Part shown: piece by piece, positions 34,528 through 46,161 of the stretch
Numbering within the stretch: position 1 is the first letter of the stretch
How the letters are laid out: each line of letters begins with the position of its first letter
DNA from: Cannabis sativa
Taxonomy: Eukaryota > Streptophyta > Magnoliopsida > Rosales > Cannabaceae
Assembly (NCBI RefSeq): GCF_029168945.1
Contig: NC_083602.1
Coordinates: forward strand, 78,202,600-78,266,599
Direction: 5' to 3'
DNA: 64,000 nt
Position numbers and translations under genes: made by a program
Notes under the pieces: generated by a model
The model's input: the letters and a program-made list of their open reading frames with translations, nothing else
Database searches by the model: none
What the model was told of the DNA's origin: nothing

Positions 34528-35850
34528 AACAAACGCGGTGTAAAACCCACAATGGAGATCGAATGTCTTAATAATAAAGCTCATTATTTAAAAAGAGTTG
34601 TATTTTCTTTGATTCTCTTTATTTATTCTATTTATTTTTAATATATATTTATTTAATTAAAATTTCCAATTTAGAATGAAAAATTCTAAATATAAATTTT
34701 AATTTAATATTTATAAATTTTACTTAGATGGTTATGAAAATAACATGAATTATTTCCATCTTAGTAATAATTTCCAATAAATATTTAGAAAAATATTCAA
34801 TTTAAGTTGTTACAAAATTAATTTAAATTAATTTATAACTCAAATTTTATTTTCTATAAATATATATATTGCATTTCGAAAAATTAAAGTATTTAAGAAT
34901 ACAATTTTCGAAAAATGCATGTTAAAATAAAAAATAAATCCTCGAAAAATTATTCTAATTTAATGTTGGCCCAAAATTAATTAATAAAATTAATTTACAA
35001 CAAAAAAATATAATTTTCCTATTTAATTAAATATAGATAAGAAAAATTTAAAATATTTAAGTATGATGATGAAAATCAACTTAAATATTAATTTTCTATT
35101 TAATTAAATACACTAGAAAAATACTTCAAGCAAAAATATCACCTATCTAGATTTTCCTTTGACTAATTAATTCAATTTCTAATAATATACTTTAATTCAA
35201 TTTATTTTAAATTAATCAATAAATGAAAAAATCATTGATTTAAGTTGATCCAAGAATTAATTAAAATAAATAATTAATTTACAACTTAATCTATTTTTCA
35301 AATAAAATTTAAAATTCCAGCATTTAAGAAATGCAATTTCAAAATTTGATTAATAAAATAAAGAAAAAATATATTTTGAAAATTATTTAAATTTAGTTGA
35401 AAAAATATATTTCAACTAAAAATAATTTTCTATTTAATTAAATATCATGAAAAAGAAATATTTAAGTATGATGATAAAAATCAACTTAGATATTTAATTT
35501 TCAAATTAATTAAATGTATTAAATTCAAGAAATAAATAATTAAGTGTAGAGAAGGCTTAATTATTAATCTCTAGTTTAATACTAGGAAAAATATAATTAA
35601 AATAAATTGTACCAAAATTAATTAATAAATAACTAATTTCACAATGTATAATATTTCCTATTTAATATTAAAAATAATAAGTAGTCTAGAAATAATTATC
35701 TAGAAAATATCTTATTTGACTAAGTATCTTTTCCACAAAATTTGAAAAAATATCTAATTTAAGTTGTATTAGAAAAAATCTAGAACTTAAATATTTTCAA
35801 ATTTAAATTTAATTAAATATCAAAAATTAAGTTGTAACCACTTAATTTGA

Positions 35851-35958
35851 AAATATTCCATTTTAAGTTAATATTCGAAAAGATATTAACTTAAAAAATA
35901 TCTAAAATATTCCATTTTAAGTTAATATTCGAAAAGATATTAACTTAAAAAATATCTA
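35851..35958 (-). repeat. 54-bp tandem duplication in element B
   Basis: 35851-35904 and 35905-35958 are direct repeats. Each unit holds the 12-bp inverted repeat TTAAGTTAATAT/ATATTAACTTAA, present once in element A. Confidence 0.85.
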
Positions 35959-37701
35959 AAGAATCTTAATAACCAATCCTAAAATTACTCAACTTAATTT
36001 TGAAATTTGAAATTCAAAAGATATTCAGATTTAAGTTGGTTAGTTGTAGATAACTAAATATCAACTTAAATAAGAATATTTAATGAAAAATTTAAATTAA
36101 GTTCCAGAAAGAAACTAGATGGTTATAATTCTATATTTAATTAAATACAAGAAAATACATATAGTTTAGCTTAGAATAAAGAATTCTTTAAACTATAATT
36201 TTCTTAAATTAATTTCAAAATAAATGAAATTAATTATGTTGCTAATCAATTTTATTAGGTTAAACTAGTGTAATTAACCTAGTACAGTTGTTCAAATCAG
36301 GCAAATGGGCCTTCACAATTGGGGTGGTTCATGTGAGGGGGTGCTGGGTTCAGTATGTCGTACCCATTACTATGGCTCCCAACTCTCACACAAGGCCCAA
36401 AAGAGAGGAATTTAACCTTAATAAGAACAACTGTTATTAATTGAATAGGCCCAAAAACTAAATGGGCCTAAATAAATTCTATCAAGAACTATGATAATTT
36501 ATTTTAGCAACAACAACCTATATGCATCTATAATAAAATTAAACACATAGGCTCACACAGGCACACTTTGGATGGGTCCTATCATGTTGCTAGGTCATAC
36601 ACAGATGAAAGAAGATTGTAAATATACCTGTTACAAATTATTATCTTGACCAAGGGAGCCATCAGATCATTAGATCTGGCAAAAAGTAACCATGGCTATT
36701 TGCAATCAAGTAATAATAGGTTTTGAAAACTTACAAACAAGCTAAAACACATACTCCTGCAACAAGGTTAGCTGGATAGTTGGATGTAGGATTTATTTAA
36801 TTTTAAATTAAATAATTAATTTCGAAATAATTAATTAAATAAAAAAAATTTCGAAAAATTTAAAAAAAATTTGAAAAATTCGAAATTTTAAAAAAAATTA
36901 AACCTACAATTTTTGAAAAATTAGGTTTCAATTAACCTAAATATCATTTCAAAAATTTGCTAACTACTTTTAAATTTTAAATGTTATTTTATAAATAAAA
37001 ATTAAATAAAAAATTAGAAAAGATAAATAAATATCTTTTTCAAATTTTAAATGTAATTTAAATAAATAAAATAACAAAATTTAAAAAATTAGCAAAATAT
37101 CTTATATCATTTAAAAATTACATGATTATAAATATCTTATTTTTAAATTTAAAATAAGATAAGATATAATCAAATTTTAAAATAAGATAGATTTTTAAGC
37201 AAGAAGATAGATACTAATTCTATTCAAATTCAAATTACACTAATATCTTGAATTAAATTTAAAAAATATTAAATTAATTCAAAATGATAATTAGAATTGA
37301 ATTAGGAATAGTAATAGTATATATATAGAACTACACAAAAAATCGAAAGTTAATTCCATGAAAAAGCATGAAAAATCGAAGAAAAACGAAAAAATTGTGA
37401 GCTGTACGAACAGTTTTCGCGATCGCAGGAAAATTTCAGCACAGCTCCGATTTTTTCAAATCTTCAAAAATTCATAACTAATTCAAATAAAATCGAAATT
37501 GAGTTCTGTAAAAGGCTAACTTGCTTAATTTTTTCCATAATATTCAATAAAAATAATGCCAGAAACAGAATCGCAATTATTTTTCACGAAAATTTACAAA
37601 CATCAATCAATCATCAAATAACACTCAATACAACATGATACCATCCAAAAACAAACAAACAATCGTTTTAAAGTCCAAATTTCTTGCAAGTAAATCAATA
37701 A

Positions 37702-37717
37702 CCTGGCTCTGATACCA
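37702..37717 (-). other. Element B primer binding site
   Basis: The minus strand reads TGGTATCAGAGCCAGG next to the LTR end, complementary to initiator tRNA-Met. Confidence 0.85.
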
Positions 37718-37719
37718 GT

Positions 37720-39616
37720 TATTGGAAATTTATTTTACCAGGATCTTAGATCTACTCACAAGTATGTTTATTAACATCCTAAATAAGAACTTTCTAAAAC
37801 GATAAATTAAACACATATAAAGTTTAGGAAACCTTACATTGGGTGCAGCGGAACATAATGACTCCTTCCGTTCAGAGATCTAGCCCTTGATTCCTTTCTG
37901 TAGCAGAGCATTATCAATATCTGAACCTGGATCTCTTTCTCTGAATCTTTGATGCTGAAACCTCCTTCTTGCTGAAAGTCTTTCTTCACGATCTTCCTCA
38001 CTATGATTGAGGTATCACTTGCTGTGTGTGGGCACTACTCATACACTAAGAATTTCGAAATTCAAGAGGGAAGAGAAAGAAGAAGTGGCAGCTAAAGATA
38101 GGGAGAGAGAAAGGCTCAGGTTTTTCTCTGAAGGAAAAATAGAAAATTTTAGTGTAATTTTTCTGAAGCCTTCACTATCTATTTATAGCATTCCACTAGG
38201 GTTAGGTTTGAATTATTTGGCATTAAAATAATGAAAATATCAGTTTAAATTTCCTACAAAAGTGGCAGGCCCTATACTAGTAGATTTGGGCCTCACATTT
38301 TGCAATTTTGCAGTTTTACCTTTTCTGCATCTGATTTTCTCAAAAACGCCAATTTTCTAATTCAACCATTTAAATGCCAATTCTAACTATTTAATAACTA
38401 TAAATAATTATTAAATAATATTGTCATTTATCATATTTATTAATTGAACCATACAAAGTATCATAATTAACAAATATGCCCCTAAAACTCTTTCTTTACA
38501 ATTTCGCCCTTACTTAGTGAAAAATTCACAAATAGACATAGTCTAATTTGAGAATTATAATTGATTAATCAAAACCAATTACATGAGTCTTACAAGCAAT
38601 ATTATCTCAACTAGTGGGGGGACCATGGGTCTATATAACCGAGCTTCCAATAAGTAGATCAAGAATTTAGCACTAAAATTCACTAACTTATTAATTCTTC
38701 GTTGAATCCACGCATAGAACTTAGAATTGCACTCTCAGTATATAGAATGCTCTATATGTTCCACCATATAGACACATCATTAGTTATCCATTGTTATAAT
38801 CCTAATGTGATCAATGATCCTCTATATGAATGATCTACATTGTAAAGGGATTAAATTACCGTTACACCCTACAATGTATTTATTCCTTAAAACACTTGAC
38901 CCCGTATAAATGGTATTTCAGCTTATGTGAAATGAGTACTCCACCATTTATGTTCGTTTGGTCAAGCTCGAAGGAGATCATCCTTTGCTTACTATTCGCC
39001 AGATAGAAGCTATAGATTCCATGTTTATGCTAGCGCTCCCACTCAATTGCACTACCGTGTTCCCAAAATGTACGTATCACCCTAACCTAAAAGTAGGCTT
39101 AACTAACAAATTAAAGAACACGAATAGCCTTTTAAGATTGAGCCTAATCATAACAGGATTAAGAACATTTGATCTAGGATCAACTAGGCGATATTGACTT
39201 GAATAGATATTACGGTAAGTTTAATAAATCTAAGTCAAAGTTCAATATCGGTCCCTTCCGATGCATACTCCATGCATCCAACCTGAGCTTTACTTTAACC
39301 AATGCTCTGGAAAGAACATAGCATTTCTCCAAATGCAAGTAAACTCTGTTGTAGATTATCATATCAGTAAAACCCTATGTCTGATAAATCTAGGAAACTT
39401 TATTCACATAGTCATGTTTACTTTCCAATGTGTTGACAGCACAATAAACAGGATCAAGTATGTGAAAAGGGTTTCAGATGAATTTATACATTATGTACAT
39501 ATAATCATGAAATAAATCATGTGAACCATGCAGCATTAAATGTTATTTCTGATCTATATTAATAAGTAAATCTGATTATATTGAAATGAGTTTTATTTAG
39601 GGCATAAAACCCAACA
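37720..39616 (-). repeat. Element B 5' LTR (right in the window)
   Basis: 1897-bp partner of 29490-31386. TATA box in reverse (CTATTTATAGC near 38178-38188). Confidence 0.9.
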
Positions 39617-40671
39617 TCTTCAACATCCTGCGAGGAAACAAAAAGTTTGAGTGGACAGAAGAATGTGAAAGAGCTTTTCAAGGTCTAAAAGCACAGCTCG
39701 CAAAACCTCCCGTCCTCTCTTAACCTCTGGACGGTGACGAACTGGGGATATACCTCGCAGTAACGGAGCATGCCATAAGCGCCGTACTAATCAGAGAAGA
39801 AGATGGCATGCAACATCTAGTCTATTACATCAGTAAAAGACTCATCGAGGCCGAAAGTCGATATCCGTTGATAGAAAAGCTCGCCTACTGCCTCATCTTA
39901 GCAACAAGAAAGCTAAGTCCTTATATTTCAAGCTCATCCTGTTCGGGTGTACACTGACCAACCACTACGGCAAATACTACAAAAGCCAGATGCCTTTGGG
40001 CGATTACTCAAGTGGGCGGTGGAATTGGGGCAGTACGAAATCAATTTCTAACCCCGAACAGCTATCAAAGGCCAAGCCTTGGCCGACTTTGTGGTGGAAT
40101 GCACAGGAAAAACTGAAAGCATCCCAGAAGGCGATCCCGAGCCAACACCACAGTCGACCAGCACTGAAAGCAAGCCGACCTGGAAGCTTCATGTGGATGG
40201 ATCAGCCACAGATCAGCTATCCAGCACAGGAATTGCCCTTGTCACACCTGGGGGGCAACAACTGCATGCAGCGGTCAAATTCGGATTCAAAGCCTCCAAC
40301 AATGAGGCCGAATACGAAGCCCTAATTGCTGGACTCAAACTAGCGAAGGAAATGAAAGCCGAGCACATCGAGATCTGCAGTGACTCACAGATAGTGGTCA
40401 ATCATGTATTCGGCGAATACGAGGCTCGGGGAGAAAAAATAATAGCATATCTGAGCAAAATACATGATCTGCTCGCACAATTAAAAACCTACAACCTCAA
40501 GCAGATTCCAAGAGAGGAAAATACAACTACAGATGCGCTAGCCTGTTTGGCGAGCAGCAATATAAGTGACAAGGCGAACCTGGTCCCGATCTAGTTCCTT
40601 AAAGAGCCTAGCATCACAGGAACAGAAGAAATTGAAATGATTCATAAATCTCAGAGCTGGATGACGCCAAT
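39617..40671 (+). pseudogene. Tat RT end, RNase H and second (archaeal-type) RNase H
   Basis: Coding resumes with FNILRGNKKFEWTEECERAF; TAA at 39721-39723 and a frameshift near 39925 break the first RNase H. The second RNase H is well kept at 40079-40594 (171 residues). It reads LHVDGSATDQ, then NNEAEYEALIAGL, then CSDSQIVVNHVFGEYEA, then NTTTDALACLAS, giving the D-E-D-D active site. Two RNase H domains in a row identify the Tat branch. After 40594 the connector to integrase is cut at 40671 by element C. Confidence 0.88.
40667..40671. repeat. Target site duplication CCAAT, left copy (element C)
   Basis: CCAAT repeated at 50575-50579. Confidence 0.9.
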
Positions 40672-42596
40672 TGTTGGGTTTTATGCCCTAAATAAAACTC
40701 ATTTCATATAATCAAATTTACTTATTAATAAAGATCAGAAATAACATTTTATGTTGCATGGTTCACATGATTTATTTCATGATTATATGTATATAATGTA
40801 TGAATTCTTTTTTAAGTCCAGAACATATGAGTTGGTTTAAAGATTATAGTGTTGTCAGCACAGTGGAATATAATCTTTATTATATGTTCAAAAGTTTATT
40901 CCCTGATTTGTCAGAACACTGAATTTAGACTGACATGGTATAATCAGCGATAAGTATTCTTACACCTTGGAAAAGTGTTATGTCCTTTCCAGGACATTGG
41001 CAAAGTTTACGAGTATCGGATGTATGGAGTATACATCGGAAGGGACCGATATTAAACTTTGATTAGATATATTAAAATTTACCGTAAATATCTATTCAAT
41101 TCAATATCACTAAGTTGATCCTAGATCACATGATCGAAATTCTGATATGGTTAGGCTCAATCTCAAGAGTGTTATTCGTGTTCTTTGATTTGTAAGTTAA
41201 GCCTACTTTTGGGTTAGGGTGATACTTACATTTTGGGAACACGGTAGTGCAATTGAGTGGGAGCGCTAACATAAATATGGAATCTATAGCTTCTATTTGG
41301 CAAATAGAAGTAAAGGATGATTTCCTTCGAGCTTAACCAAACGAAGATAAATGGTGGAGATCTCATTTCACTTAGGTGAAATATCATTTATACAGGGTTA
41401 AGTGTTTTAAGGATAAAATACATTGAAGGTGTAGCGGTAACAGTAGTGCCTGTTCAATGTAGATCATCTATATAGAGGATCATTGATCACATTAGGGTTA
41501 TAACAATGGATAACTAATGAAGTGTCTATATCGTGGAACATATAGAGCGTTTCTATATGACTGAGAGTTCAATTCCAAGTTCTAAGTGTGGATTCAATGA
41601 GGAATTAATAAGTTAGGGAATTTACTTGGTAAATTCGGTTCGACTTATTGGAAGCTCGGTTATATAGACCCATGGTCCCCATACTAGTTGAGACCATACT
41701 GCTTGTAAGACTCAGTTAATTGATTTTAATTAATCAATTATAATTCTAAAAGTTAGACTATGTCTACTTTATGAATTCTCACAGTTTAAGGATGAAATCG
41801 TAAAGAAAAGGGTTTCTAGGTTTAATTATTAATTAAGAGACTTTGTATGTCTAATTAATAATTATTTTAAATGACAATATTATTTAATAATCTATTTTAG
41901 TTATTAAATAATTTGTTTTGGCATTTAAATGATTAGAATTGGAAAAATGGCATTTTTGGAGAAATTGAAATAAAATTGAGGAAACTGCAAAATCCAAGTG
42001 AGGCCCATATCACCCTATGGCCGGCACCTCTTTGTGTGTTTCCCAATTATTATTTTCAATTTTAATTGCCATGTAATTGCTAATCAAAGCCTAGCAAAAT
42101 AGGAAAGTGGTTGATCACACTAAATAAGGCAGTTAATTGATTACACAGTAATTAAGGAAACTGTTTTATTTTGAAAGTTGTGCTCTCCCTTCTCCCTATA
42201 TATAGCAGCCCTTGTTCTCTTCTCTTGCACATCTTTGTATGAAGCCAGAAGCCACGAAATTAAGAGAGAAAAAGAGAGAAAATTTCGAAATCCTTGTGAG
42301 ATGAGTAGTGCCCACACACATCAAGTGGTATCTCAATCATAGTATGGAAGACTATGGAATTTCTACATCAAATAAGGAGAAAAGAAGATCCAGGTTCAGA
42401 TCTTGTTGATGCTCTGCTACAGAAAGGAATCAAGGGCTAGAGATCTGAACGGAAGGAGTCATATTATTCCGCTGCACCCACGGTAAGATTTTCTGACTTT
42501 ATATGTGTTTATTTTCATTGTTTTAGAATTCATATTAGGTTGTTAATCCAACATACTTGTTAGTAAATCTAGATCCTGGTAAAATAATTTCTAACA
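40672..42596 (+). repeat. Element C 5' LTR
   Basis: TGTTGGGTTTTATG...TTTCTAACA (the last six bases carry one change from CCAACA). A TATA box (TATATATA) lies near 42198-42205. Confidence 0.9.
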
Positions 42597-42598
42597 AC

Positions 42599-42611
42599 TG
42601 GCACCAGAGCC
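42599..42611 (+). other. Element C primer binding site, variant
   Basis: TGGCACCAGAGCC: two transitions away from the tRNA-Met complement TGGTATCAGAGCC seen in B. Confidence 0.7.
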
Positions 42612-43842
42612 ATGGTAATGATTTACTTTCATGTAATATGAATTAAAACGATGATTGCATGTTTCTGTGTTCATTTGGATTGTTTCATGTTGGTTTATGT
42701 GCTTATGTGATGAATGTTAATGTTGTACGAAAATTTTCCATGAAATATATTTTTTCAATTTTTGAAAATATTTTATTTGGATTCCTTATGAAAAATTGAG
42801 CAATTTTGTTTTTTACGGAACTCGATTCCGATAAAAATTGAGAAAGATATGAATTTTGGAAGATTGGAAATCATGGTTGCTGCATGCAGCCTATCCTGGC
42901 ACTTCCCCACAAATTGCGAATTTTTGAGGTTTTTTCCCCAAAAATCCAATTTTTTCATGGGATTGTTTCCCAAAATTTATTTTTCTAATTTTATATATTT
43001 CTAAATTGAAATGTTTCCAATTTTAAATATTTTCAATTTGAAATTTTTCCAATTTCTAAATATTTCTATTTTGGAATGTTTCCAATTTTAAATATTTCAT
43101 ATTATGGTCAGATTTAAAAATTTGTTAACTTCTTTAATATTTATTTATTATTTAATTATAAGATTAGATATTTTGATATTTAAGATATTTTAAATTAAAA
43201 GATAACTTTGTCTTTTTATTTAAGATATTATATTAAAATTATCTTATATGACAAATTAAATAATTAATAAATTTGAAATTAACATAGATATTTTTATAGA
43301 TATACTTACCATAATGTTTTCAAATTTAAAAGTTTGTTATTTAGTTAAATATTTAATTATTTATAAATTATAAGTTTAAAAATGATATTTTTTCTATATA
43401 TATCATTTTTTCCTTATTAAAAATTTATAAATCATATCTTAAATATTTAAATAACATAGATATTTTTGTAGAGATTTGAATATTGCTTAATTTGAGATAT
43501 TTTGACATATAATTATGGTAATTATTATTCATTTATTATTTTATTCCTAAAATAATAATTATTTAACCAAATCTATTTTAAAATTGGTTTATTAAATTAT
43601 AAGATCTGAAAGTGTTATTGAAGATTCTTTCCTTTCAAATCATTGATCTTATTAGATATTTAATTTGATTCAAATAAACCTAGATATTTTAAAATTGGTT
43701 TCCTTTATTTGGTTAGTTTAAGAATAATAATTTAATTATATTAATATCTTAATTCACATCTGTTACATGGACAATGTTTGTTTATTTATATTGTTTATTC
43801 AAAACTTTTTTAACAAACCTATTATTTATCTGATCTAAATTG

Positions 43843-43889
43843 CTATGATTAACTTGTTGACAGATCCTATGATCTGATTTTAATCATAG
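43843..43889 (+). other. Conserved hairpin h0, element C
   Basis: Perfect 10-bp outer stem CTATGATTAA/TTAATCATAG enclosing CAGATC/GATCTG with loop CTAT. Confidence 0.6.
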
Positions 43890-45611
43890 TCCAATTGACG
43901 ATATATCTTATAAATAATTTGTAACAGGTAAATTTTGTACTTCTTTCATCTGTGTAAACCTAGTAACATGATAGAGCCCATCCAAATCATTTGACCTGTG
44001 TGAGCCTATATGTTTGCTTTTGGGCTTAGATGCATATAGGAAGCCCATTTAAGTTTTTACTAAGTAAATGGACTAGGTTGCTAAAATAAATTTTGACATA
44101 AGGAAATTTATTTAGGCCCAATTAGATTTGGGCTTATTCAATGAATAACAATTGTTTATTTTAAGGTTAAATTCCTCTCTTTTGGGCCTTGTGTGAGAGT
44201 TGGGGGCCATAGAAGTGGGTACGACATACTGAACCCAGCTCCCCCTCACATGAACTACCCCAATTGTGAAGGCCCATTTGCCTTATTTAAATAATTGTAT
44301 TAGGTTAATTATATTAGTCTAACCTAATTAAAATTGAATTAGCAACATAATTAACTTTTAAAATATATGAAATTTATTTTTCATGTAATATTTTAAAGTT
44401 AATTTTAGAAAAACACTTAGTCAATGAGATATTCTAGATAGTTATTTCTAGTACTAGTTATTATTTCTAATATGTAATAGGAAAATATCATTGATTGTGA
44501 AATTAATTGTCTCATAATTAATTTTGGTACAATCTAAGTTTAGAATATTTTCCTAGTATTAAACTAGAATTAATAATTAAGTTTCCTCTTTACTTAATTA
44601 TTTATGTCTTGAATTTAATACATTTAATTAAATTGAAAATTTCAATATCTAAGTTGATTTTCATCATGATACTTTAATATTGTTATTTTCATGTTATTTA
44701 ATTAAAGTTGAAAATTATTTTAAGTTTGGAATCTTATTTCAGAATAAATTAAGTTTGAATAATTTTCAGAATATATTTTATTTTATTTTATTAATCATTT
44801 CCCAAAATTTCGAAATTACATTTCTTTAATGTAGAAATTTCGAATTTTATTTGAAAAATAGATTAAAGTTGAAAATTATTTATTTAATTTTGGACCAACT
44901 TAAATCAATGACTTTTTCATTTAATGGTTAATTAAAATAAATGAACTAAAATATATTATAATTAGAAATTGGATTAATTAGTCTATGAAAGTCTAGATAG
45001 ATATTATCTGTTTTGCTTGAAGTATTTTTCTAGTGTATTTAATTAAATAGAAAATTAATATTTAAGTTGATTTTTAATCATGATACTTAAATATTTGAAA
45101 TTTTTCTTAGATATTTAATTAAATAGGAAAATTATATTTTTTGTTGAAAATTAATTTTTATTAATTTTGGGCCAACATAAAATTAGAGTAATTTTCCAGG
45201 ATTTATTTTATTTTATTTTAAAGCATTTTCGAAAGTAGTATTCTTATACAGTTCATTTTTCGAAATGCAATATATATTTATAGAAAATTAAATTTGAGTT
45301 GTAAATTAATTAAAATTAATTTTGAAACAACTTAAATTGAATAATTTTCTAAATATTTATGGAAATTATTACTAAGATGGAAATAATTCACGTTATTTTC
45401 ATATCCATCTAAGTATAATTTATAAATAATAAATTAAAATTTATATTTGGAATTTTTCATTCTAAATTGGAAATTTTAATTGAATAAATATATATTTAAA
45501 ATAAATGGATTAAAATAAATATTAGAAGAAAATACAACCCTTCATTAAATAATGAGCTTTATTATTATAAGGATATTCGATCTCCATTGTTGGTTTTATA
45601 TAGCTATTGTT

Positions 45612-45650
45612 TTAGTGAGTAATCCTCCCTAATGGAGGAACGTTCATTAG
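45612..45650 (+). other. Conserved hairpin h1, element C
   Basis: Identical to h1 of A and B: inner TCCTCC/GGAGGA, loop CTAAT. Confidence 0.6.
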
Positions 45651-45702
45651 CAAGTTAGCACCGTTTAATCTCGAAAGATAAGTAATCTTGTAAGTTTTTT
45701 TT

Positions 45703-45741
45703 TATATAGTTTATGCTCACCCTAATGGTGGCGACTGTATA
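45703..45741 (+). other. Conserved hairpin h2, element C
   Basis: Outer stem TATATAGT/ACTGTATA (one U-G as RNA) and inner CACC/GGTG, loop CTAAT. A G-C pair of element A is replaced by A-T here. Confidence 0.62.
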
Positions 45742-46122
45742 AGACTTGCAAGAATATGAAACAATGGTGGAAGCTCATAAGATAGAATAGCCTTGACTCT
45801 CGCCTAAACGGGACAACGCGGATTCACATCTTGATCGAATAAAAGGTTGCTAGAATGTTGATCATTTTAGATGAGCTGACAACTCTGTTCAATGAATGGT
45901 AGCTTTGACTCTCGCCTAAACGGGACAACGATATCGCCTTGTTGAAAACCTTGGAAATTATTAAGGATTGTATGTTTTAGTATTTTCACTTGTCATTCCT
46001 ACTTGCTATGTGCTTCATAATTTCTGAATTGTGTATGAATTTGTATTGAACCATGTTATTTTCTGTTATTAAATTGTAGTTTAATTTCGAATCTTCATTG
46101 TTGGTCTAACTTGATTTGTTTT

Positions 46123-46161
46123 TCTAATGAGATAAATCCCTAATGGATTTTCACCATTAGA
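46123..46161 (+). other. Conserved hairpin h3, element C
   Basis: Outer stem TCTAATG/CATTAGA, inner AAATCC/GGATTT, loop CTAAT. Confidence 0.6.

Larger units (their letters stand above)
31387..37719 (-). repeat. Element B internal region
   Basis: Read on the minus strand from the primer site (37717) to the polypurine tract (31387). AT-rich leader at 36350-37700, hairpin-rich region at about 33900-34530, decayed integrase at about 32900-33260, RNase H traces at about 31520-32060. Part of the h0 hairpin is deleted near 36662. No ORF over about 85 codons shows family motifs. Confidence 0.72.
29490..39616 (-). mobile_element. Element B: complete non-autonomous Angela-like Copia element, minus strand
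   Basis: 10127 bp inserted in the Tat RT gene, in antisense to it. Two LTRs of 1897 bp each (29490-31386 and 37720-39616), TSD TCTTC, a tRNA-Met-type primer site (reverse, 37702-37717) and a polypurine tract (reverse, 31387-31402). The internal 6.3 kb has no long ORF; only traces of Copia integrase (about 32900-33260) and RNase H (about 31520-32060) remain. LTRs differ at about 15-20 sites by eye (about 1%). Both LTRs end TATTGG... on the forward strand instead of TGTTGG. Confidence 0.88.
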
